Of a stretch of 64,000 nucleotides of DNA, positions 54,146 to 64,000 are shown piece by piece. The stretch's first letter is position 1; every line of letters starts with the position of its first letter. Made by a program: the position numbers and the translations under genes. A model generated the notes under the pieces. It did no database searches. It saw only the letters and a list, made by a program, of their open reading frames with translations, and had not been told where the DNA came from. The stretch is from Prostheceraeus crozeri (Eukaryota > Platyhelminthes > Polycladida > Euryleptidae): the NCBI GenBank assembly GCA_907163375.1, contig CAJQUW010005734.1, forward strand, positions 124,001-188,000, written 5' to 3'.

Positions 54146-57100
54146 AGTTGTTAGAACAAAATACATGCAGCAATCAATTTAATATCATTAAAGACATTTT
54201 TGTACCGACAGTGATCTATTTTCACCACATCTCAAGGCGATCATTAATCGATTTGTGTTAGAAACCTCTAGTCACCTGTCTCCAATTTACAATTGCGATT
54301 CTGAATTTGAAATTTGTATGTCCGGGTCACGCAATTAATATTTTCTGCTATATTTTATTGTAATTCAATGCCAGTGCCTGATCCATGTCAAGATCAAAAG
54401 GAAGTTGTGTAAATCAATGAGAAATCAATAAGAAGCATGCGAATGAATCAGAATCTTACTAGTAAATGTCACTAGCATCTCAGCAATCACAATTCTCCAA
54501 TTTTGATGATGAGACGAACTGCAAATCCACATCAAATGTGTAATCTAAAAAGGTAATCTCAGGCATGCTCCGCATGCAATTTGTACTTTAAACCAGATCC
54601 AAAAGCCATCAACTATTGTTTATCAAGTTTATGACGGAAAATCCTGTCTAACTGTATCTTCTTCATCATATCCACCGGTATTGTTAGCAGGTTTCGTCTC
54701 GATCCAGCGACATGAAGCGAAGAAGGCGGATTGCGTGTCGGATACCATTAAACCATTCTTCCACGACTCATCCTCATCACTAGCGTGGGAGAATTGAAAG
54801 TGAAAGATGAAAAAATGCAATTGCTGAAATACAAGACCAGATAAACAACAATAATAAATCGCAAATGGATGGAAAAGTTGAGGCAATAAAAGAGGGAAAT
54901 AAAGAATTAAAAGTCAAAGCATTATGACGGTAGTAAATCACGAGCGTTGTTGTCTTTGCTTCATAACCTGCACGCAATTCGCACATAGCCGCCACAAGTC
55001 GTAGTGAATATTTTGTGACGGCGTCGATTAAATTCTGCCGTCGCCGTATCATTTAAACAATAAAATTCAACAATGCAGTTTACTGTCGCCTGTCGGTTTT
55101 GAACACAACTCTGAGAAAGTGGTGTTTATTGATCTCTCATTGATTTGCAACGCCGGTACACATCCGGGAATGCACCTTTGAGCAACCGAAGCCCAGGACA
55201 ATCGTCAAGGCAGAGCAGATGTTGAGCTCATGTGTCCCTAAATGCTAACCAAGTATGAATTAGCGGTCGCCGATTTCATCAAGTGTACTTCCCTTTTTAA
55301 ATCACAACTACCGCTGCACTCGTGGATTTATGAGGCAGTGGCACAGATATGGTTCATCAAATGTGAGGCTTTAAATCAATTAACTAGTGATTAAGGCGGA
55401 AAGTTGTAACGGATAGAGTATGGTGCACCGCGAGCAGAAGGTTTTAAGCACATTATATGTGAACATTTGCTTAAAGTTCACTGAAAAAAAGTTTCTTCTC
55501 CTCTTTCTCTGAAAATTCACTAGAATGAAAAAGTTTGATCACAGAACTTGTAATAATTAATTTCAAAATACTCTATCAAGAATAATTAATGATATGTTAA
55601 CAGTGATAATAAATATTTTCAAAGAAATGATGCTTTTACCGATTATGCTTCGCCTACAGGTTGGTTATGTTGAATACGATCATATTTAATGCCATTATTA
55701 TCGGAGACCTCGATACGAAGTCGAACCTAATAATCTACGATTCTTCGGCTTGAATTTGAGCAAATTTCTAGATTCTAATTCGACTTGGATATAGAATTAA
55801 TGGTTTTATTCTTCGTTGGCATAAAAGTCAATTGCGCTTGTGATTTTAGGCCAGAGGCGCTCAGGATGAACGATAGGCCTAAATCACGAGCATAAACCAA
55901 TGCTGAAATTTAACACATAAGTCTCAATGACAACTGGCATGTAGAATAAGCCATAACGCACTTTGTGTGCCCCTTGACAGTATGCAGTATTGCTTGTTTA
56001 TTCTTTACGTTTGCATATACACGTACAAGTACAGGTAGCCTACGGCATGTGTATTTCTTAGTATGATATAGCGCGTCATCATATGCCAACGGTCTTACAA
56101 TGGTTGGAAAGTTTCACCTATAACATTGTACTGCATGCCGTTGTCATCTATCATAAAAATAGACATGCATTGGCCTACTATCAAAAGGCACTCAAGCCTT
56201 TTGCAGCTTATGCAGAAATGATGGAGCGACTTGCACATGATGGCTTATGACTTATTGTTGTTTACAGGTGTCGGTACTTAAATAAATTAGAATTTTGAAA
56301 AGAATGAAAGAAACCATCGAGGTCATCACATACATAAAGGGTGGGCATTAATTGATTCGTTGAACTGTATACACAAGCGTCCTTCGATCCTAAGCACATT
56401 CCGGGAGTACAATTCCGATTGAAACAATCATGAATATTCTTTCGAAAATACTTCTCCAATGCAAGATTCTTTAAGAATTTAAAGGAGGCACAATTACATT
56501 ACATATTGTCGCAATCAGAACCTAGAGTTTTCTGCTGTGGCTTCCTGCCAGCGATGAAATGAAAATCTTGCCAAAAAACAATCCATTCTTCACAAAGTTA
56601 ACTCCCGAGTGCAATTGGATGCATATTTTCCCATGTGAGCTTTCTATAACACAACTTGAAGTAAAAATTGCACTCTGAATGAAATTTACTTGCTACCCAG
56701 CTGCCGATTCTCAAGGATATGCATTATAGAAGCAATCAGATACAATAAGAAATTTGTGGTCGCATTTTCAAATTATATTTGACTTGTAAATCAATCTTCT
56801 AAATAATGTTCGTGATAATTTTCGAGATTTTTAGCGATTACATTATAAGCAAAAAATTGACTATCGCCTATGCCTTTAAACTGTGTCCTCGCGTGATGGG
56901 AGGGACTGAGGCATTCACGGAAGACTGATTCTATACTTACAGTATATCAAAAACCGTGTTTTGCCGCTGTATGTGGGGGGGGGCAATGCAGGTCGTCAAG
57001 ATCTTTGCGATTCCGGACTCTCATCTTAATTTCTTTCCGCTTTGTTTCACTTAATTAGCCCTTTATTGCTTCTTTCAGGACGCTGTAAATACGTTATAGT

Positions 57101-58940
57101 CGACATAGCAATTTGAAACATCTGCGCATATAATTCGTGTGTACTTTTTTATTCAATCGTTTCTCTCAATAAATGCATATCCATATCCTTAAAAGATCAA
57201 TTAATAAAAACATTATTAGCAGGTTTTCTAAATAGAAATATGTTGCTACAAAGTGATTCTAATATGATGATGGGGATGCATTATCTTTTTTTTATTTCAA
57301 CAAGTTTTAGGTTCAATGCTCCCGAAGTTTCGAGTGTTCACCCGTCATCTGGGCCCAGATAGTGAGTTTCAGTGCATTTCACTCTTCTGTCTACACTCCA
57401 AAGATAAGCATCGAAATGTGCTGTAGTTTCCTCTGGAACTACACGCTTGTGCTCTCTGATCACAATTCTGAATGTCAGCGGAGTAATTATGAAAGTCCTT
57501 ACCCGGGGCCGGAATTGATCAAAATGAAGAGATCTCAAAAGAAAAAAATCAGAAAAATCAGTCGATTCGGATAAGCCTGAGGCACCGCCCGGATTGATAA
57601 GGAGGAAAACATACCCACAACGCTGTGTAAATTGTGATTTTCCTTATACCTGAGCATATGTATGTATATTGAGCCTATGCGCGTATGTCGCTTATGCTAA
57701 ACCAAGAAGAAAGCAGTTTATAGATGCATAGTGACTATACAAACCGAGCAAGTAATGACTTCCGATAGATTAAGCGAATGAAATAATATAGTCATAGTAC
57801 ATAGTATGAATGGAATCGGTCACAGCTTCAGCTGCCGGGACCCAGTCGGTGGTTGATGCATTTAAATACTGAGAATACGGACGATCACGACACTACTTTT
57901 CTTCTTGTGATGCAATTTTCCAAATGATATGCGAATTATTTATTTATAGTGAAAAATGTAAGTTTTTAAGGAGAGGATACTTGTATGCATGTTTTACCAT
58001 TGTATTGATAGATTAAAATTATTCCACAAATCCCAAACGATAAATCCTAAAAACCCACAAGTATCAAATATCTGTTAATTATACATAACTTTTGATGCGG
58101 TCAATTCGGCAGATGGATATATGTCAGATGAAACTAGCATACGCGTATTTCCCGCTTTCAAGAATATGCACCTGTGCATTTTTTAGTATACATTGTTGGT
58201 AAAATGCAAATATGATTGGAAAAAGACACAAACAGTGCAGGATTTGAGGGGAGGGAAAGTGGGGAAGTTCTCCTGCAGTACCTCGTCTCATCCCTGGTAC
58301 TGAAGGTATGCCTTCCTTCCCAGAGGGAGGAATATTTCCGGTAGATAGGCCGTACATTGCCACAACCGGATTGATTAAGCTTCAATTTATTATTTTTTGT
58401 GAATATGAGCAACATTGACAGTTGTAGGCCTAATTTCCTCATTATTGTTCATAAACTTAACTGTCTAAATGTCAATAATTGACTCTCTTTGTTCAGAAAG
58501 ATAACAAGTAAATTCGAGAAACAGAAAATGCTTAATGGAACGAAACCATCACAAAAAGAGTGGAATCCAGAATGTTATCTTGTTTCTTTCAGGGTCTTGT
58601 CGACAACGCACACGTGGTATTTGTTTCATACTAATGTAATAAAATTCTTCAAAATCCATAAAATCAGGTTTGGGAACATTGTTTACCTTCCGCTGTGTGA
58701 ATATTGATAGAAATCCGATCTTTGTGAATTTGTTATCGGTCTAATTGCAATAAATTGCAGAATGATCCTCTGCGGAATATGTATTGGGATCTTCAAATGC
58801 GTATATTTCTGATTCCCAAGGGTATCTGCGGACCTTTTTTGAGGTATTATTTAACTAAATACGATAGCACCAAATGCATGAATTGGAGAGTCCGTTTCAA
58901 GCATTAAATAGGCCTATCTCCTCCTTATTCCATTTATAGT
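54146..58940. other. Long AT-rich interval without a supported gene
   Basis: Several 60-95-codon frames occur (54780-55052, 57338-57538, 58158-58442) but none has a recognisable domain or convincing splice signals. The octamer TAGGCCTA occurs at 55874, 58425 and 58909. A G-run (GGGGGGGGG) lies near 56980. Confidence 0.4.
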
Positions 58941-59144
58941 TCAGATATTTTCAAAATTATTCGCGGGCGTTGAGAATGGTGCTATAAGAATCGATGTCCT
59001 CTTCCTTTTGATCACCACTTTTTCCAGAACTGCTGGCTGGGTCGAGATCACAGGTTGCGGGCCGGGCCGCCGGCTGACCGGATCGGGCGACAATAAAAAT
59101 CCGGCGCTCATCACATTCTGATGCCATTTATAGAAAACCTGCAC
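58941..59144 (-). other. GC-rich exon-like open frame
   Basis: An isolated GC-rich patch (GGGCCGGGCCGCCGGCTGAC at about 59058) contains an ATG-started minus-strand frame with a Pro-rich then basic product (SPDPVSRRPGPQPVISTQPA, KVVIKRKR). A second ATG frame overlaps it. The contrast with its surroundings suggests a first exon with promoter, but no donor, downstream exon or domain could be fixed. Confidence 0.25.
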
Positions 59145-59900
59145 TCTCTAAAGGACTAGATCGAACATGCACATTGTAAACAATATTGCGCGGGGACAAT
59201 CGTTGTCGCTACAGCGGCACCTAAACGATGGTGGTTTCGAGTGATTGACAATGGTTAATTACCGGTTCCTTGTCAATGTACTTTGTAAAGATTCTTGTTC
59301 AGTATAGATTTATTTTGATGAAATATCCTTCAATATTTAGCCGTTTAACTTAACAATCTACAATAATTGAAAGTTTCGGCTATTTGATTATTTTAAAGAT
59401 TCAGCAGCATTGACTTGGATGGGTGCCTGAACGGGCAATTGAAATTGCCATCAACAAACAGCCATTGTCAATTCTAGTCCCAATGACTTAGGCCAAAGAT
59501 GTCTATGAATAATATGATATAGATAATTGCGAATATATAGCATAAAAAGACAAAACATCTGCGATATGGGCATGAGCTTCTGGTCTGCAACATACATAAT
59601 CAGGAGTGAATGAAAAACTTACCACCAAAAGATTATTCGTATTTTGCAGAATTTCTTGAGAAATTTGATGGTAAACTTGTCAGAAAAACATTAAGCAGTG
59701 AAAGCAAATCGATGTGCTAATCACCATAAAATCAGCTTAATTTGTACTAATCTTCTGTTTAATGCCCAAGTGTACGTTATACATGACATTGATGTCCACA
59801 TGAGCTAGCTACATGTATTTCCATTAAGTCATAAATTCTATTTTAACCTGAAACATGGATAAAACGGTCCACATAAATGTTGCGATTTGTAAAACTTTGG
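59145..59900. other. AT-rich spacer
   Basis: No features recognised. Confidence 0.35.
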
Positions 59901-60735
59901 TCCACAGTCAATTCTCCACGCAAGGTTGGACCTTGTGTTTTGGGTTGACCTTGGGTAAGTGATAGAAAACTTGGGTTTTCTATTAATGCTGAATATATAC
60001 AGATCAGGTTACAAAAATTAATGTTTTGATTTGAATCTTAGGAGAGCCACAGTATAAAGTTGTGATATTTTGTCAAATTTCCACTCAATTCACAGAATAT
60101 TTCAAAAATAAAATACTTGTGATTATTAGCTATTTCATTCTGGGCTTAACAATACCGCGCATTGAAAGTTCAGACAAATTGTATCTACTGTAAGCTTACA
60201 TGCATTTTGTTGCATTTGTGCACATTGAATTTTTATATATTCCGTATATTTTTATATCTTCGCAATTATCTTCGCACCCTTAACTTTCTGCGATAGCCGA
60301 CATTTATCCAAAAATAAATTCATTCCGATTTCGCATTCTAAATACGTTTAACAATACACTTACTGCGCAGCTATAATATTTATCAAGTTTTCTGAATGAA
60401 AAAATGAAAACAATTGCTTTGCTATAAGCAATGTTTTAACTCAATCACAATTAAATCAAAGATCTTCAATTAACCAGTATATCAGCATAGGTTAAATTAA
60501 AAGAAAACTTTATGACGTAATACATGTACTTAGTCTACTAGCAATAATAAATCGTTTCCCACTAAGATCACACTTCTCATGGGCCCAATAGGAATCTGGC
60601 CTATAGAAGAATCCTTATATCAGCACAAAATACAAAGAATACTCTTCGTTTACTTGATTTCATTCATTTATTTAAACTTGGGCTTGGGTTTTGGGTTTTG
60701 ACCTCAAGTTTTTGCCCAATCTTGATCTACGCTTT
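59901..60735. repeat. Dispersed repeat, copy B (inverted relative of 39.3-40.9 kb)
   Basis: 60060-60220 and 60595-60735 match, in inverse orientation, the two ends of copy A. The outer parts carry TTGGGTTTT-type words facing each other (CAAGGTTGGACCTTGTG on the left, CAAGTTTTTGCCCAATCTTG on the right), suggesting imperfect inverted ends. It lacks the hAT insertion of copy A. Confidence 0.6.
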
Positions 60736-61584
60736 GGGGAGTTGTGTATTCCGAGTTCTATATCATATTATTCATAGACATCCCTGTTTAGACAAAAGCG
60801 AAAAATTGTATTTCTATGCAGATTTCTATTAGATCCAGCTATCCACCCGATGTATTACTGAGGATCTTGCTATTTAGTGTCATAATAGTGAAAGACGCCA
60901 AGTGATGTTATCGCACATACACCGCAACCATAGCTAAAATTTGATTGACGAAAATCAGATAACTTAGAAGTCATATGGACTATGTGAATCTAAAAAGAAA
61001 ACTGAAATAGACACTCACAATAAAAATTCACACACTGTTAAATCCGAATTATTGTTTCAAACTCTACTTTAATTTCGTTTTAATCAATTGCTACACGATA
61101 GGATTGCACTTTTTATTCCCAGCTCTTAAGGTAAGGAGCTTGAGTTTCAAATGTAAAACAGTGCGATTGAAACACGAAAGAATTTCATCATTTTTAATGC
61201 AAATTATCTCTTTGGAGAGAATCATCAGTATGAGAACGAGCGGTGAAGTCATTGAAGATGATGTGTAAATTCTTTCATATTGAATTTTGAGAGGGCTCCC
61301 CTGAAAGAAACTCTTGGTGAATTTTGGGAGGTAGCTGGCGCCTGTTTGGTAATAATGCTGTCTAGCAGTCATCTCGAAGTATTCAAAGGGATTTTTATTT
61401 TGTTTGTTTTATCTCTAAAGTTTCATTCTGAATACATATTGACGCTACCGTGATATGAGGATGAGATTTTGAATCTGGATTGTTGGAATTTTCTTTATAG
61501 CATTCGTAAGTAATCAATAAAGTTAACGACATCTCTGAAATTGTAGTGATCGTTGTTCATTTAGTTATCTTTAAGCATTGACCA
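60736..61584. other. Spacer without a supported gene
   Basis: The minus-strand frame 61091-61372 has no recognisable domain. Confidence 0.35.
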
Positions 61585-62018
61585 CACTGTAAACCGTAGA
61601 CCGATAATCATCCTACAAAATTACTGACAAAATCAACCGACGATTGTCACCTCCAATATCCTGCGATATCCGACGAATTAATAGCTTCTCCACCGACATC
61701 GAAACAGATGCTTTGTATGCAAATTAACTAAACAAAAACTGCTGTTGAATATTGATTGATTTTTTCGATTAGTGATTGTTTGACTTTTGGGTAATCCGTA
61801 TTATTGTGTGGCAAAACTATGATTTATTTTGACATAATTTAATTAATTACCTACATTTTTGATAAAATTAAGCTATAATTCATTGCTATTCATTTTGTCG
61901 CTTTTTGTCAGATATTGTAGGTGTTCAATGGCAATCATCCTACAAGAACTAACAATGACCGACAAAACAGATTTTGTAGGATAAATGTCTGTCAATTGTC
62001 AGTCAACGGTTTGCAGTG
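61585..62018. mobile_element. CACTGTAAACCGT MITE with GTAGGAT arm word
   Basis: CACTGTAAACCGTAGAC on the left matches the inverse of the right end (ACGGTTTGCAGTG). ATCCTACAAAA and TTTTGTAGGAT lie inside each arm, together with repeated GACAAAA. 434 bp, no protein. The ends resemble those of the MITEs at 29.3 and 51.8 kb, but the centre is not clearly homologous. Confidence 0.75.
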
Positions 62019-62469
62019 CATTTGTCAGATTGGTCCAAAAGAAGCTTACAAGTTCAAATAAAAATATCTCAAGAAAGAAGCGGAGGATTATCAGAAACAA
62101 AATGGTATTTTGAGAAACAACCATTTTGATTTTTTTGGACTACACTTTTGTCTAAATTGGACAAATTCCATCTCACAGAGGATACAGAAAAAAGATGTAG
62201 AAAAGGAAAATACTTTGTGACAATATGAATTCCCCTCTCGGCTGTAAACCGTCACCTCTGGAGAAAAACAATAGGAGAAATAACTTCAAATTTGTATATG
62301 AAATCACTTCCTTAATTCAGAACGCTCTTTTTTAATTGAATGGTTTCGCGTCATAAGACAACTTTTTCAATTTGTTACTCATGTGATTCAGCAACAGGTA
62401 GGCTAGGCAGTTTTATAGTGTGCCTAATGATGCTAGGCGCTTCGCTTGTGAAAGTGGGTGCATTTTAAT

Positions 62470-63640
62470 AAACGAAGGCTTATTTAAGCAGTTTGCTACA
62501 GAGCTGATCATAAAAAACAGAACACCTAAATTTCAAAGAAATTCAACCGATTCTCATGCCATCCAATCGCATCGCACAACAACGTGTCACACATCTTTTG
62601 AGAGCTTGCATTCTCAGCTATAGACTGAGCGATGGTAGACTTGTATCTGTTATTGCATTTGCTGAGCAGTGCCCAAAATGTGGAAATCGCTCAATTTACA
62701 AATGGCAATTTTTCAATAAGAAAACATGTGAGTATAATAATGAATCAGGCACGGGGAGAACGAGCATTTTCTGAGCTCTCTTTTGACACACTGATCATCA
62801 AAATCGTTGAAATAAAAAAAATCAGTGATATCGTGAAGTTATCACAAAATCGTGACTCTTTTGGTTGAAAATGTTGTGTTCTCACTTTTTCATCAAAAAT
62901 GTTCATGTTTGGCATCCTCTGAATCATTGCGATGCAAGGAATTCGAATATGTAAGTTGCATTTATGAATACAAATTTAATAGTTCTTTTTCAAAATTCTT
63001 CAATATTTTTTCTCATTACCACAAAAGTAAAAAATAGTATGTAAGGTGAACAGAGGTTCAAAACAAAACAAAAAACAATTATAGCGAGGGAATGCCTTTG
63101 TTCTCTCACAGTGACTGCAGATTGTTTATCTTCATTATTTGTGTACTTTTGCGGTTACGAGAAAAAATGTTGGAGAAGTTTGAAAAAGAACTATTGAATT
63201 TGTATTCATGAATATAACTTACATATTCGAATTCCTTGGATTCAGCGGATACCAAACATGAATATTTTTGATGAAAAGTGAGAACATAACATTTTCAACC
63301 AAGATAGTCAATATTTTGTGATAACTTCACGGTATCAATGATTTTTTTTTAGTTCGCCGATTTTCATGTTCAGTATGTCAAAAGAGAGCTCAGAAAATGC
63401 TCGTTTTCCCAGTGCCTGATTTTATCAAAAAAATTACCAATTTTAAATTGATCGATTTCCACATTTTGAGCACTGCTCAGCAAATGCAACAACGGATACA
63501 AGTCCATCATAGCTGATCCTAAAGCTGAGAATGCAAGCTCTTGAATGGTGTGTGTTACGTTGTTGTGCGATGCGATTGGACGGCATGAGAATCGATTGAA
63601 TTTCATCGAAATTTAGGTGGTCCGATTTTTATGATCAGCT
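62470..63640. mobile_element. Long inverted-repeat (foldback) element
   Basis: The arm 62470-63029 is inverted at about 63148-63640, with frequent small differences but long shared blocks (GAGCTGATCATAAAAA, CAAATGCAACA/TTGCATTTGCTGAGCA, TTCGAATATGTAAG). The loop is about 120 bp. Small frames in the arms are mirror-image artefacts. No target duplication or coding sequence identified. Confidence 0.8.
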
Positions 63641-64000
63641 CAGTAGATAATAATCATGTCACATAAACAAGCGTTTCATGTACATCACGTGGTTTGTATT
63701 TACCGATTTTCTTGCAGTTGGTGGTTATTCTCCTGAAGCTTCCGTACAAATGATTGCAACTTTGCTACTTAAAATTGCCATGCAGTAAAAAGAGTATTTC
63801 GAATGCTATTTCTATCAAAATACTTTCGGTGACGCAATAGCACACATTAACCGCGATAATACATATTTCTAATTTGATTTGATAGTTAGGATGACACCCT
63901 TTCCAAAATAAGCGGTCTTTCACCGACTTAGAGCTTGAAAGCGCAAGTTTTGGTGATTAATCGCCTTTTCGATTTGTAAAGGCCTCATCGATTTAGCAAA
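63641..64000. other. Window end, no recognised features
   Basis: AT-rich sequence to the window edge. Confidence 0.4.

Noticed and set aside
62420..63606. Zinc-ribbon-like CPKCGN in an open frame as a gene
   Set aside because: The motif lies in an arm of the inverted repeat, is not preserved in the opposite arm and has no domain context.
1..64000. LTR retrotransposon, CRISPR array, rRNA or bacterial operon
   Set aside because: No integrase, protease or paired direct LTRs, no spacer arrays, no rRNA cores and no tight gene packing were seen.

Overview
This is a gene-poor, AT-rich, transposon-dense stretch of a eukaryotic (animal) genome. Evidence: spliced genes with GT-AG and one GC-AG intron, animal-type TE families (Penelope-like, PIF/Harbinger, hAT, P-element-like, non-LTR LINEs, a tRNA-derived SINE), signal peptides followed by vWA, PAN/apple and C-type-lectin folds, and long introns. 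The octamer TAGGCCTA occurs at least nine times by hand count, where about one is expected. The family mix suggests a marine invertebrate, perhaps an echinoderm or another deuterostome; this attribution is inference. I see no rRNA, CRISPR, operon or LTR retrotransposon with gag/integrase.

Two host-like genes are supported. On the minus strand at 4397-4874 there is a first coding exon for a secreted protein (signal peptide, cysteine-rich PAN/apple-like segment, start of a C-type lectin fold); its later exons were not found. On the plus strand, 13991-21493 is a complete five-exon gene of 272 codons. It encodes a signal peptide, a von Willebrand A-like domain of hemicentin type with a degenerate metal site, a short linker built from two 51-nt phase-1 exons, and a hydrophobic tail like a GPI-anchor signal. 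Its introns carry a hAT element (15004-16057) and a Penelope-type reverse transcriptase with a hammerhead-like RNA motif (19306-20434).

The rest is mostly TE strata. 1-1620: LINE 3' half. 2189-3227: hAT-type element. 7509-8230: foldback element. 8592-9004: LINE shard. 21772-22187: small TIR element. 24455-25362: deleted Penelope-like element with GIY-YIG only. 25879-26340: P-element-like transposase C-terminus. 28457-37804: a PIF/Harbinger transposon with perfect 20-bp TIRs, containing a MITE in the intron of its Myb-like gene and a nearly intact 4.6-kb LINE inside its transposase exon. 38215-38508: LINE tail. 39466-40312: hAT element with exact 8-bp TSD, inside an older dispersed repeat whose relative lies inverted near 60 kb. 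42737-43085 and 45309-45690: LINE ends. 47799-50730: Penelope-like element with a 782-codon uninterrupted RT plus GIY-YIG frame, inverted pLTR arms and 13-bp direct repeats. 51137-51415: another Penelope GIY-YIG remnant. 51766-52646: a relative of the MITE at 29.3 kb. 53307-53381: strong hairpin. 53985-54145: tRNA-derived SINE. 61585-62018: third CACTGTAAA-type MITE. 62470-63640: long inverted repeat.

Most interesting are: (i) the dated nesting in the Harbinger element, where removing the LINE restores the reading frame; (ii) hammerhead-like RNA motifs at Penelope-type loci; (iii) a MITE group with similar ends and, in two copies, homologous centres, in which a short word repeated in both arms differs between copies as if exchanged in concert; (iv) the small vWA-like, probably GPI-anchored host protein. 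All identities come from reading the sequence; no database search was run.
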